Positions 36,207-44,900 of a DNA stretch of 64,000 nt are shown here, one piece after another (positions within the stretch are counted from its first letter, which is position 1; every line of letters begins with the position of its first letter). The notes beneath the pieces were generated by a model. It did no database searches, was not told the DNA's origin, and worked only from the letters and a program-made list of their open reading frames with translations. Origin of the DNA: Enterococcus wangshanyuanii (GTDB taxonomy: Bacteria; Bacillota; Bacilli; Lactobacillales; Enterococcaceae); assembly GCF_002197645.1 (NCBI RefSeq), contig NZ_CP021876.1, positions 142,455-206,454 of the forward strand. The letters are read 5' to 3'. Made by a program: the position numbers and the translations under genes.

Positions 36207-36730
36207 AAAACACGATCACTCCCTTCAAGTCGTTAACGATCGAGTTTAGGCGTGCTTGCAGCTCGCCCTTATTATAGTCGCCGTGCGTTCCGCAAGTCGA
36301 CAAGAGCCCACTCCGTGGTATGCATTCGCCCTGGGGCTCATGCTGCGCTTGAAACAACTCTAGATTCAGTCGTTCTCTCGGTTCGCTTCGCCTTCGTTCT
36401 CTTCCTTTGACGCTTCGCTATCTAGACTTCTTTCATCACCTGGTTACACCAGCTGACCGCTCTTTAGTTATGAGGGCCGCCTGCAGCGTCCCTCACCCCA
36501 CTTGGCTGCGCCAATCGGGGGCCCTTTCAAACCACAGACAGTGTTTATTTTTTGTTCGACCTTTTTCGGCAACTTCGTTGCCTATACCATAGGCTCCGCT
36601 CACATTTGCAAGGGAAAATGCATCTACACCTGCAGCCAATTAAAATTGGTGCGGCTGTACGCCCTTGCAAATCGCTTCTCCTATGGTATTTGCCGGTCAA
36701 ATCAAACAAAAAATAAAACATGTCTGAAGT
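36207..36730 (+). repeat. Structured repeat, copy B
   Basis: Repeats the core of copy A (from 36321) and shares an additional 5' part of about 115 bases only with copy C (GATCACTCCCTTCA, then GTTAACGATCGAGTTTAGGC). The nested stems are kept, while the loops differ: the inner loop reads AATTAAAATT here and AATTGAAATT in copy A, and TGCAGCTG becomes TGCGGCTG. Stem conservation with loop change favours a functional structure. The gene at 36761 follows after CTGAAG...CTCAG and AGGAGG. Confidence 0.85.
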
Positions 36731-36760
36731 AACACCTCTCAGGCGCATAGGAGGAATTTT

Positions 36761-37222
36761 ATGGATTACTTAGAAATTTTAAACGAATCTGAGTTAGAAA
36801 TTGAAGCAATTAACCGAATGACTATTCTAGACATACAAAAAGAATTGATTTCTGATTTTCTTTTACATCGAACTGTATTTTGCTCTGAACTTGCAAGCGT
36901 AGGAATTCTTAATCCCTGTCCATTTGTAAAAAAATATGAATTAGAAGAAGACACCCCAAAAATGATAGAAGATTTTGAAAAAGAATATAAATGTCTTGTG
37001 TACCATACAATCAAAACTCTCACAGATACTGGAACTATTTATAATCTATTCTATGTTCGCGAAAACAAGGAAGATTGGGAAACCCAACAAGACGATATTT
37101 ATGCTTCGCTTCCTTTTGTAGCAACTATCAACTTTTCGTCACCGGAAAATGTTAAGTTCGGTCAGATCCAAGTCGGACATCTCACTGGTGGACTATATAA
37201 CAGATTTTATGAGGAGAGATAA
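36761..37222 (+). CDS. Acidic orphan protein, paralogue of 35709-36149
   Basis: A 153-residue protein (MDYLEILNESELEIEAINRM) with AGGAGG before ATG. It matches the protein at 35709 along most of its length (EAINRMTILD, FCSELAS, DFEKEYKCLVYHTI). The two copies sit on the two sides of structured repeat B, so a duplication involving the repeat is plausible. Confidence 0.65.
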   Translation: MDYLEILNESELEIEAINRMTILDIQKELISDFLLHRTVFCSELASVGILNPCPFVKKYELEEDTPKMIEDFEKEYKCLVYHTIKTLTDTGTIYNLFYVRENKEDWETQQDDIYASLPFVATINFSSPENVKFGQIQVGHLTGGLYNRFYEER

Positions 37223-37223
37223 C

Positions 37224-38747
37224 ATGCTAAAAGATAGACTAAAAAGAGAACGGTACAAAGACCCAAACCCTGTATTTGATTTACTTTGCAATGATCTAAA
37301 ACACTTAAACTCTGGTAGCAACAAAGTTTTGATACCCGACGCCGATTTAGGTGAACTTGCTCTTAGTTCCATGAAATTTCGATATGGAGTGAAGGAAGAA
37401 TATGCCCTATTAGAAAAAGACTTTGAGAAATCAAACAACCTTGAAAATCAAGGATTCGAAGTAGTCGGTACTGATTTCTTAACGTTTGCCACACATATTG
37501 AATTTGACATTATTCTTTTAGATCCACCCGTAGAAAAAAGTGAAGACTACTTGTTAAAAGCATTCGAACTCGCTCAAAAGCAAGTAGACAAAAGTTGCTA
37601 CATTTCAGCGCTCATACGCGCTGACATCATTCAAAATCCAAGCACAGCATTACAAGCAGCACTTGAAAACAACGAAACAGAAATAACCTTTCATAAAAAT
37701 GTTAAGCCTGAATCAAAAGAAGAGGTCGCCCTAGTTCGCGTATCAGTCACTAAAGCGACAGATAATGTCCACAAGATTTATGACAGACTTTTAGCTACTA
37801 AAGGCTTTGAACCTGCTCAGACAGCACTAGAAAGAGGTCTAAGCACCATTGTTTCTGATCGTGATCTTGAAGAGCGTTTAAAAGATATCCGCTTTCTTAT
37901 TAGTTCTTACAATGAACATATTTCTTTACTTAAGAAAAAATATCTGTTTGACAATTCACTCAATATGTTTGAGTCGATTATGAAACAAAAGCATAAATTT
38001 GGATCGTTTAGTTATAGACGAAATGACCTAACTCTTAATCAAGAAATAAAAAGCATTCGCAGTCAGTATTGGGAGAAAATCCTAAAAACTGACGAGTTCC
38101 GCAAAAAATTAACACGGCATGGATCAAGTTTGATCACTGATAAAATTGATTCCGCCACTAAACTTGAAATCACGGAAGAAAATGTTCTTTTATTGCTCAC
38201 TGCTTTAATGTCAAATGGATATGAGGTAATTCTTGATAGTTGTGTAGAATGGTTCAAAAAAATGACCGGCAATCACCAAAATGAATACAGCAAAAACATT
38301 CACTACTACAATGGATTCAAGACAAATGACGCCTTCAAGGTAAATTCAAAAATAATAATTCCTGCTTACCAAGCTTCATCTTATTATGAAACAGTATCAT
38401 TCGGCTATGGTCATCCTTTAGAAGAAAACTTTAAGCATATAACACACGGAATGCAAGACTACATGAACGATCTAATAACCATGTTTAAACTGATCAAACC
38501 AGATATTCCAACAACTTTTACTGCGAATGACTACGGCGATTTAGAAAACGAATTTCTTCGTTTTAAAGTGTTCAAAAAAGGAACTATTCACATTTGGTTT
38601 AAAGACCTAGAAACACTTGATAAATTCAATCTAATATGTGGGCAAAAATTTGGTTGGGTTCCTTCATCTGAGGAAATGAAGCAAGATCCCGAAGCATTAC
38701 GCTTTGCCAAAAATGAATTTCCAAATATTCAAAACTTGCTGAATTAA
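37224..38747 (+). CDS. DUF4942 protein with methyltransferase-like N-terminus
   Basis: A 508-residue protein. Residues 1-170 resemble a class I SAM-dependent methyltransferase fold: VLIPDADLGELALSSM near the cofactor site and DIILLDPPVEKSED, a D-P-P-x motif like that of N6-adenine enzymes but lacking the usual aromatic residue. The C-terminal half matches DUF4942 (NIHYYNGFKTNDAFKVNSKI, YGHPLEENFKH, FLRFKVFKKGTIHIWF). Such proteins occur on mobile elements. It may protect incoming DNA by methylation or have lost activity. GAGGAGAG precedes ATG 37224, directly after the previous stop. Confidence 0.75.
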   Translation: MLKDRLKRERYKDPNPVFDLLCNDLKHLNSGSNKVLIPDADLGELALSSMKFRYGVKEEYALLEKDFEKSNNLENQGFEVVGTDFLTFATHIEFDIILLDPPVEKSEDYLLKAFELAQKQVDKSCYISALIRADIIQNPSTALQAALENNETEITFHKNVKPESKEEVALVRVSVTKATDNVHKIYDRLLATKGFEPAQTALERGLSTIVSDRDLEERLKDIRFLISSYNEHISLLKKKYLFDNSLNMFESIMKQKHKFGSFSYRRNDLTLNQEIKSIRSQYWEKILKTDEFRKKLTRHGSSLITDKIDSATKLEITEENVLLLLTALMSNGYEVILDSCVEWFKKMTGNHQNEYSKNIHYYNGFKTNDAFKVNSKIIIPAYQASSYYETVSFGYGHPLEENFKHITHGMQDYMNDLITMFKLIKPDIPTTFTANDYGDLENEFLRFKVFKKGTIHIWFKDLETLDKFNLICGQKFGWVPSSEEMKQDPEALRFAKNEFPNIQNLLN

Positions 38748-38793
38748 AACAAGAGTCTCTTTGCAAATGCAAAGAGACTCCCTCCTTACGGAG

Positions 38794-39318
38794 AAAACAC
38801 GATCACTCCCTTCAGGTCGTCAACGATCGAGTTTAGGCGTGCTTGCAGCTCGCCCTTATCATAGTCGCCGTGCGTTACGCAAGTCGACAAGAGCCCACTT
38901 CGTGGTATGCATTCGCCCTGGGGCTCATGCTGCGCTTGAAACAACTCTAGATTCAGTCGTTCTCTCGGTTCGCTTCGCCTTCGTTCTCTTCCTTTGACGC
39001 TTCGCTATCTAGACTTCTTTCATCATCTGGTTACACCAGCTGACCGCTCTTTAGTTATGAGGGCCGCCTGCGTCGTCCCTCACCCCACTTGGCTGCGCCA
39101 ATCGGGGGCCCTTTTAAACCACAGACAGTGTTTATTTTTTGTTCGACCTTTTTCGGCAACTTCGTTGCCTATACCATAGGCTCCGCTCACATTTGCAAGG
39201 GAAGATACACCTACACCTGCAGCCAATTATAAATTGGTGCAGCTGTACGCCCTTGCAAATTGCTTCTCCTATGGTATTTGCCGGTCAAATCAAACAAAAA
39301 ATAAAACATGTCTGAAGG
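38794..39318 (+). repeat. Structured repeat, copy C
   Basis: Nearly identical to copy B over its full length (from GATCACTCCCTTCA) and to copy A from 38909. The inner stem loop is AATTATAAATT here, a third variant with the stem kept. It ends shortly before the ribosome site of the gene at 39352. Confidence 0.85.
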
Positions 39319-39351
39319 GAAGGTCTCATGCATGACTTAGGAGGAATTCTT

Positions 39352-39681
39352 ATGGAACCAGGTAAACTAATAGTCGCAAAAAAAGTAAATGGTGAAGTAC
39401 AAACTGAATATTACTACTCTTTTGAGCCCTTGACCGACATTAGTATGCTTCTTGGTACAACAAATTTATTTTCAATGGATCTTAGTAAAACACTCACTGT
39501 CTTTCACGGATTGTATCTTCCTGATCAAGCAAAAGAAACCATCACTATTCGCTGGGAAGATCGCATTGAAACATTTACCGGCAGCATTATATTTGCTGGT
39601 CGTGATTTACTAAAAAATGTTCTCAGCTTGGACCCGATTGCTGTAGAGGAAGTCAGAATAAAATTAAAGGAGATCAAGTAG
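39352..39681 (+). CDS. Orphan protein behind structured repeat C
   Basis: A 109-residue beta-rich protein (MEPGKLIVAKKVNGEVQTEY). ATG 39352 follows TAGGAGG; an in-frame ATG at 39328 precedes that site. Unknown family. Followed within one base by a small membrane protein gene. Confidence 0.6.
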   Translation: MEPGKLIVAKKVNGEVQTEYYYSFEPLTDISMLLGTTNLFSMDLSKTLTVFHGLYLPDQAKETITIRWEDRIETFTGSIIFAGRDLLKNVLSLDPIAVEEVRIKLKEIK

Positions 39682-39682
39682 C

Positions 39683-39880
39683 ATGAAAAAAACTGATCAT
39701 CTGTTGCTTTTTATGCACCATCTAGTACGCGCAGCAAAGGGTATTCTGGTCCTATTTTCAATAGGAATCATACTATTGAGCATCCAAACCTATCAAGCTC
39801 AAACCCACTCGTATCAATCAAATGTAATTGTTTTTACCGGCATTCTATCGTTAATTTTTCTTTTTTGCTGGAGAGATTGA
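39683..39880 (+). CDS. Small two-helix membrane protein
   Basis: A 65-residue protein with two hydrophobic segments (GILVLFSIGIILLSI and VIVFTGILSLIFLF). AAAGGAG lies in the end of the previous gene (39668-39674). It may be a membrane-acting accessory such as an entry-exclusion or toxin-like peptide; unknown. Confidence 0.6.
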   Translation: MKKTDHLLLFMHHLVRAAKGILVLFSIGIILLSIQTYQAQTHSYQSNVIVFTGILSLIFLFCWRD

Positions 39881-39953
39881 GTAAAATGCTGATTTAATTG
39901 GGCTAATTGTGTAAAATGAATGAGAGCAACTATTCTGAAGGAGGAAATACATT

Positions 39954-40424
39954 ATGGAAAATGCAACATGCAAATACTGCGGAACGGATCTAGATCAACA
40001 CTTGACCTGCTCATACTGCAGCATAACTTTTTCTCCGGAAGAAGTATGTTTCAATCAGGAACGCCCACATCAAATGGTCGATAGCATTCCAATTATCGAC
40101 GACTTCGAAACAATGATTTTTGAGCTTATGTCGCGACCAACTGAGACATTGCTTAAAGAGAAAACGATCACTCTTTACTATCTTTTGCGTGCAGCAAGAA
40201 AAGCAAAAGATAAATACTTCAGAGCAAAAGACCAGGAACGTCTGACGTTCTTCCAAAAGAAAGTATATACCATCGAAAATATTCTACTGGAGAGAGAAGG
40301 AACATTCCCGTTGTCGATCTCTGATAACTTGCTGAAGAAAAAAAGTATTCAGGTCAACAAGTTTGAGCAGTCACTTGCTGAGAACAACAGAGATAAAATG
40401 ACTAGACTCATTATCCGAATGTAA
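39954..40424 (+). CDS. Zinc-ribbon protein of unknown function
   Basis: A 156-residue cytoplasmic protein. The N-terminus CKYCGTDLDQHLTCSYCSI holds two CxxC pairs, a small zinc ribbon. The remainder is helical and basic (LLRAARKAKDKYFRAK), which could bind nucleic acid. GAAGGAGG precedes ATG. It is the last gene of the plus-strand set and has a terminator at 40450-40490. Confidence 0.7.
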   Translation: MENATCKYCGTDLDQHLTCSYCSITFSPEEVCFNQERPHQMVDSIPIIDDFETMIFELMSRPTETLLKEKTITLYYLLRAARKAKDKYFRAKDQERLTFFQKKVYTIENILLEREGTFPLSISDNLLKKKSIQVNKFEQSLAENNRDKMTRLIIRM

Positions 40425-40449
40425 CAAACAACTAATAATAAAAATGAAA

Positions 40450-40490
40450 AAAAGAGTTAAAAACATGTCATAAGTGCTTTTAACTCTTTT
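40450..40490. terminator. Terminator after the zinc-ribbon gene
   Basis: AAAAGAGTTAAAA and TTTTAACTCTTTT form a perfect 13-bp stem, usable by the convergent AbiH fragment as well. Confidence 0.8.
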
Positions 40491-40498
40491 GATTTTTT

Positions 40499-40855
40499 TC
40501 ATTGTATCGACTTTATCAGATTGGTTTCTTCGTCATACTCAATCTGGATCTCTTTTACTTTTAGCCTGCATTCAAGACTAAGCTTATGCAACAAGTTTTT
40601 TCCATGATCCTTATTATCTAGCGTTTCTCCATACCTTTTGATCAATTTCGTAATCGCCTCTAAACACTGAGGAAAAGCATTCTTTGAATAATTTACGTAA
40701 TAGAAAATAAGATCCACATCACTATCATAGATATTGTAGTAGTCAAAGATTGATTGAAAATAGGAATAATCAGCAACACTTAATGAGTGACCAAAAAATA
40801 TGATTTGCTCAATATTTTTTGGCATTTTTTTAACGTCACTTTTTGCCAATGAATC
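40499..40855 (-). pseudogene. AbiH-like phage-resistance protein, C-terminal fragment
   Basis: About 118 residues remain. The segment IIFFGHSLSVADYSYFQSIF is the conserved GHSL...D.xYF end of AbiH-family abortive-infection proteins. The N-terminal two thirds are missing: the frame runs into the terminal inverted repeat of the Tn3-family element at 40856, where a chance GTG gives a new start. It was probably cut by that insertion and later rearrangement. Confidence 0.7.
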
Positions 40856-41069
40856 GGGGTTCACGTATCAATGGAACGAAATTTTACTCTAAGATTTCTT
40901 ACATGAATTTGTAAACCCTATAAAATCAACGTTTCTAAATTTAATTATGAGAACTTACTCATTTTACAGAGGTTTTCTCTCGGAACAATGGAACGAAATT
41001 TTACGGTAGGGGTTAAAACACGAACAATAAAAAGAGCTATCTATCTTTTTTAGATAAATAGCTGTGTGA

Positions 41070-44063
41070 TTATTGTCCTAAGGGACGAAATTCTCCTTCG
41101 TTTAATTGCTCATTATATTTGAAAGAATATTTCCCCATGAAATTAATGTGTTCTGATACTAGAGGGGAAGAGAATTGAAGAACTTCTTCTTGTATTTGGT
41201 TCTCTGAATTAGCTTCCTGAAGTTGTTCTATAGCTTTTTCCATATAAAGCGTGTTCCAATAAATAATTATATTTGCAACAAGTCCTAAAGCGTTTAATTG
41301 GTTTTCCATACCATCAAAATAGCTTTGATAGATTCGTCCATTTTTACCATAGCATATTTTTCTATACAAGCTATGGCGAGATTCTCCTTTATTCAGTTGT
41401 TCTAGAATATTTCGTGCGTATTCTTCATCAGATAGATATCTGAGTTGATGTTTTGTTTTAAATATTTTTCCAACTTCAATTAATGCACGCCCCAATGGAG
41501 TAGGATTTCCTTGATGTTGGAGAGCACGAATAAGATAGCTGGCTTGGACGGTTCCTGATTTTAGAGAACCTGCAATTCGTAAGATATCATCCCACTCTTG
41601 CTCTATAATTGTTGTATTTATAGTATTTTTTGAATGTTCGTTCAGAATTTTGTAATTAGCATTTTTGTCTATTCTCCATATTTTTGTTTCGTTTGCTTTA
41701 GCTATTCGGGGGCTAAATTGAAAACCTAGTATTCCAAATAATCCAAATACAAGATCACTGTATCCAGCAGTATCAGTCATTATCTGACTAGGTGTTAATG
41801 TACTTGTTTGATTTAACAGTCCTTCAAGCAAATAGACTGAATCTCTAATCGTCCCAGAAATAACCATACCATGAAATCCAACATAGGAATCAGATAGAAA
41901 GTTATAGTATGTGATCCCTTTACCTCGACCAAAATATTTAGGGTTCCGTCCTGAATGTAGAGATTTCTTTGGTGTAGTAAAGCGTATACCGTCCGCTGAA
42001 GCCATATCTCCTGTTCCCCATATATAAGGTAAAGCAAGTTTCTGATAGGCGTCTACGACCTTATTATTGGCTGCTGTTAAAGTATCTAATCGTATATAGT
42101 TTTGATTGACGTAGGATAAGCGGTCATTTTTTAAACTTTCTGTACTCTTCTTAGCAACGGGTGACAGCCCTATATTGCACGCTTCAGCTAATAACACTGC
42201 TAAGATACTTATATCCAGCTCTTTCATACGCGATCGATTTTCATTTAAATGTGAAAAACACTCTGTAAGCCTTAGTCGCTGATTTACCTCTAATAATATT
42301 TCAGGAAGGTCAACAATGGGAAGATTTCTATGAATTTCCTCAATAAGACGTGGTTTAGATAAACTTTGTCTTTTTAGCGGACTAATAATCAATTCTGTTT
42401 GTCCATTTTTTTCCTCTATCCTAGCCATGTTGCTATTATTCCAGTTTTTTAGTGTTTCTCTATAAGACATTTCTAAACTGATTTTAAAATCTTCTACAGC
42501 AATAGCTCCGTCCTCTGCAAGACCTAACTGATTTACAAAGGATTTTCTTTGCTCATTCCATACATTTTTAGGTATTAGATTTTGCAATGGATCATTATAT
42601 CTATGACTATAAGGGACATAAACAGTATGTGTCTTTATGCCTTTTATAAAAAGTTCCATAGCAGCAATTATGATTCCTTTATTAGCATATGCTTGATTTT
42701 TATCGATAAAATTATGCCACTTGGTTGGCAGATAGTCTTGTATTTTTTCAAAATCTTGATATCGAAGAAATAGATCTCCTTTATCTCTTAAAAAAGACCA
42801 AATATAAGCTACTGGACTATCTTTATCACTAACTAAAAAAGGAATATGAGCAAGAATATCCGGAAGTAACCTTTTAAATTTTGAAAATGAGTTTAATAAT
42901 TCTTTGATTGCCACAGGTTCTTTATCCGAACTCACAATACGTTTTACTTTTGACACAGCTGCTACTATCTCTTGTTTCTCGCGTAGCTCTAAAACATAAT
43001 CTAACAGCTTCTCAGGTGGAGTTTGTTCGTCAATCAGATCCTCTACAATATGAGACAGCATGGCTGCTGCATTGTCCAAATCTTTTAGTGATCGGAGTCG
43101 TTCTTGCTGTTCCTTTTTCTTTGCAAGGTTGATAATACTAGTAAAATACTTTTCTAATGCTAATAATAATTCGTCCATAGCAACTGATCGATACTCTGCA
43201 ATAAATGAAACTAGGTAAGCTAAACGTCTACTTTCAGGCATACGCTGAATACTTTGCGATTTGGCTTTAGCTGTATACTCAGCATATAATTTTATCTTCC
43301 CTTTAGGAATCTGGCTGAAATCCCAAAAATCAACTGAAAAAGAAGCAAATTCTTTTATTCTTTGAAATCCACGTTTAATCTCATAATAAGACGGTTCTTT
43401 TAGAGGTTCTCTTAAAGCGTCCAACTTTACTGTAAACAAAGACGTTTTTCCTTCCATAAAAAACAGCGTCAATTGATTGATTCGTTCAATTTCCTTCTTA
43501 CTAGGAATATTTACAATTGCTTGCTCTATATCTTTGGTTACAGCGTCTATAATGCGCGATATAAACCGTTCGAATGTAGTAAGACCTGGGAGAATTATTT
43601 TTTCGTTTATACACTTATTCAAGAAACGATCAGCAAGAAGAGTTGTTTGCTCTGTAGAATACCAAGCACCTTCATATATCCACTGCTCTAAATAATCTAA
43701 AACGGCTTGGTCATGGAACTGCCTGTAAGAGTATAGTTCCTGAATCATGAGTGCATGCTGCTTGATTGTAGGAATTCTTGTATAGTAAGAGAACATACGA
43801 CTTTCAATAGACAACTGCTCTGCCATGTACTCTATTACTTCATTAGGAACATTTGTTAAATCAGAAAGAAATGTTCCTAAAAATCGTACAGTCCCTAACT
43901 GTACTGCAAAACCAATTTTAGTACTATCGTTTCGCAAAGTTTTAATAATTGATTTGTCATAATCGTCCAAATGAAAGTATTTCACTAATTGTTCATCGGA
44001 AGGAAGGCCCGCATAAGATCCAAAAGACTGTTTTTGTTCTTTACTCATTATCTGTACAGGCAT
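41070..44063 (-). CDS. tnpA: Tn3-family transposase
   Basis: A 997-residue DDE transposase, full length for the family. The N-terminal DUF4158 domain (MPVQIMSKEQKQSFGSYAGL) binds DNA. The catalytic core has WGTGDMASADGIRF, TPSQIMTDTAGYSD (second Asp) and the C-terminal EWDDILRIAGSLKSGTVQAS region. It joins the resolvase gene without a gap (TAAATG), so both are one transcript. Intact and probably active for replicative transposition. Confidence 0.95.
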   Translation of the reverse strand: MPVQIMSKEQKQSFGSYAGLPSDEQLVKYFHLDDYDKSIIKTLRNDSTKIGFAVQLGTVRFLGTFLSDLTNVPNEVIEYMAEQLSIESRMFSYYTRIPTIKQHALMIQELYSYRQFHDQAVLDYLEQWIYEGAWYSTEQTTLLADRFLNKCINEKIILPGLTTFERFISRIIDAVTKDIEQAIVNIPSKKEIERINQLTLFFMEGKTSLFTVKLDALREPLKEPSYYEIKRGFQRIKEFASFSVDFWDFSQIPKGKIKLYAEYTAKAKSQSIQRMPESRRLAYLVSFIAEYRSVAMDELLLALEKYFTSIINLAKKKEQQERLRSLKDLDNAAAMLSHIVEDLIDEQTPPEKLLDYVLELREKQEIVAAVSKVKRIVSSDKEPVAIKELLNSFSKFKRLLPDILAHIPFLVSDKDSPVAYIWSFLRDKGDLFLRYQDFEKIQDYLPTKWHNFIDKNQAYANKGIIIAAMELFIKGIKTHTVYVPYSHRYNDPLQNLIPKNVWNEQRKSFVNQLGLAEDGAIAVEDFKISLEMSYRETLKNWNNSNMARIEEKNGQTELIISPLKRQSLSKPRLIEEIHRNLPIVDLPEILLEVNQRLRLTECFSHLNENRSRMKELDISILAVLLAEACNIGLSPVAKKSTESLKNDRLSYVNQNYIRLDTLTAANNKVVDAYQKLALPYIWGTGDMASADGIRFTTPKKSLHSGRNPKYFGRGKGITYYNFLSDSYVGFHGMVISGTIRDSVYLLEGLLNQTSTLTPSQIMTDTAGYSDLVFGLFGILGFQFSPRIAKANETKIWRIDKNANYKILNEHSKNTINTTIIEQEWDDILRIAGSLKSGTVQASYLIRALQHQGNPTPLGRALIEVGKIFKTKHQLRYLSDEEYARNILEQLNKGESRHSLYRKICYGKNGRIYQSYFDGMENQLNALGLVANIIIYWNTLYMEKAIEQLQEANSENQIQEEVLQFSSPLVSEHINFMGKYSFKYNEQLNEGEFRPLGQ

Positions 44064-44678
44064 TTAGTCACCTGCCATTTCTTGTTCGAACTCTTTTACT
44101 CGACGATAAAATGTGCTTGGGGACAATTCTAGTTTATTTATAGTATCAGTTGCTGTTTGCTCCCCATTTTTCCAACTAAAATACTGTCTTTTGAATTCTT
44201 CTGTTATTGCCAATTTAGGTCTACCAAAGACCGTACCAGCAGATTTTGCAATTTCAATCCCTTCAGTTTGACGCAGTTTGCTCTTCTTTCGTTCCTGATC
44301 TGCTACATAAGAAAGCATGCTCAAAAACTGATCTTCTAATAAAAGACCAATGTCCCCCATAGTTTTAAACTTTCTACTATCAAATAATTCTGAATTTTCT
44401 AGAACAATAATATCTGCTTTTATCTTTCTTGTAATATACTTCCATTCTTCAATTACACCAGAATAGTTTCTCCCTAAACGATCTAAAGAGTCTAAGTAAA
44501 CAATATCTCCAGAACGAAGCATATGAAGTAATAGTTGATACTGTGGACGATCAAACTCAGCACCTGATTGTTTATCGACAAATATATAACGAGATTCAAT
44601 ACCTAAATCATTAAACTTCTGTATTTGTCGATCTAAATTTTGTTCTTTAGTGGAAACTCTAGCATAGCCAAAAAGCAT
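44064..44678 (-). CDS. tnpR: Serine resolvase of the Tn3-family element
   Basis: A 204-residue resolvase/invertase. The nucleophile Ser9 lies in MLFGYARVSTKEQ; the family markers LDRLGRNY and FLSMLSYVADQERKK follow. The C-terminal helix-turn-helix is ATDTINKLELSPSTFYRRVK. It resolves cointegrates at the res region just upstream of its start. Confidence 0.95.
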   Translation of the reverse strand: MLFGYARVSTKEQNLDRQIQKFNDLGIESRYIFVDKQSGAEFDRPQYQLLLHMLRSGDIVYLDSLDRLGRNYSGVIEEWKYITRKIKADIIVLENSELFDSRKFKTMGDIGLLLEDQFLSMLSYVADQERKKSKLRQTEGIEIAKSAGTVFGRPKLAITEEFKRQYFSWKNGEQTATDTINKLELSPSTFYRRVKEFEQEMAGD

Positions 44679-44699
44679 GTTTATTTTCTCCTTTCATAT

Positions 44700-44815
44700 A
44701 TCAAAATGTCATTAATAATTATGACACATATCAAAAGTGAAAAACATAGGTTTTGACACATGGTTTTGCATAAGAAAAGACTTTATCAAAAAGTATACTT
44801 TTTGACAGACCAAAT
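44700..44815. promoter_or_regulatory. res region of the transposon
   Basis: Upstream of the resolvase start there are several inverted half sites: TGTCATTAATAATTATGACA (44707-44726), a TTTTGACACATGG half site near 44752 and ATCAAAAAGTATACTTTTTGA near 44788-44808. The order and spacing fit subsites I-III of Tn3-type res. Confidence 0.7.
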
Positions 44816-44900
44816 TTAGAAAAACAAACATTATTATAGAGAAGAACCAAAACATTCGACTTTATACCGTAAAGTTTCGTTCCACTGATACCTGAACCCC

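Larger units (their letters stand above)
40856..44900. mobile_element. Cryptic Tn3-family transposon (4,045 bp)
   Basis: The terminal repeats are GGGGTTCACGTATCAATGGA (from 40856) and, read inward from 44900, GGGGTTCAGGTATCAGTGGA; they continue for about 35 bases. Inside are only a transposase, a serine resolvase and a res region, with no passenger gene. The flanks GAATC (40851-40855) and TGTTA (44901-44905) are not a 5-bp duplication. They also belong to unrelated genes (AbiH, Rgg), so a deletion or recombination took place after insertion. Confidence 0.9.
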
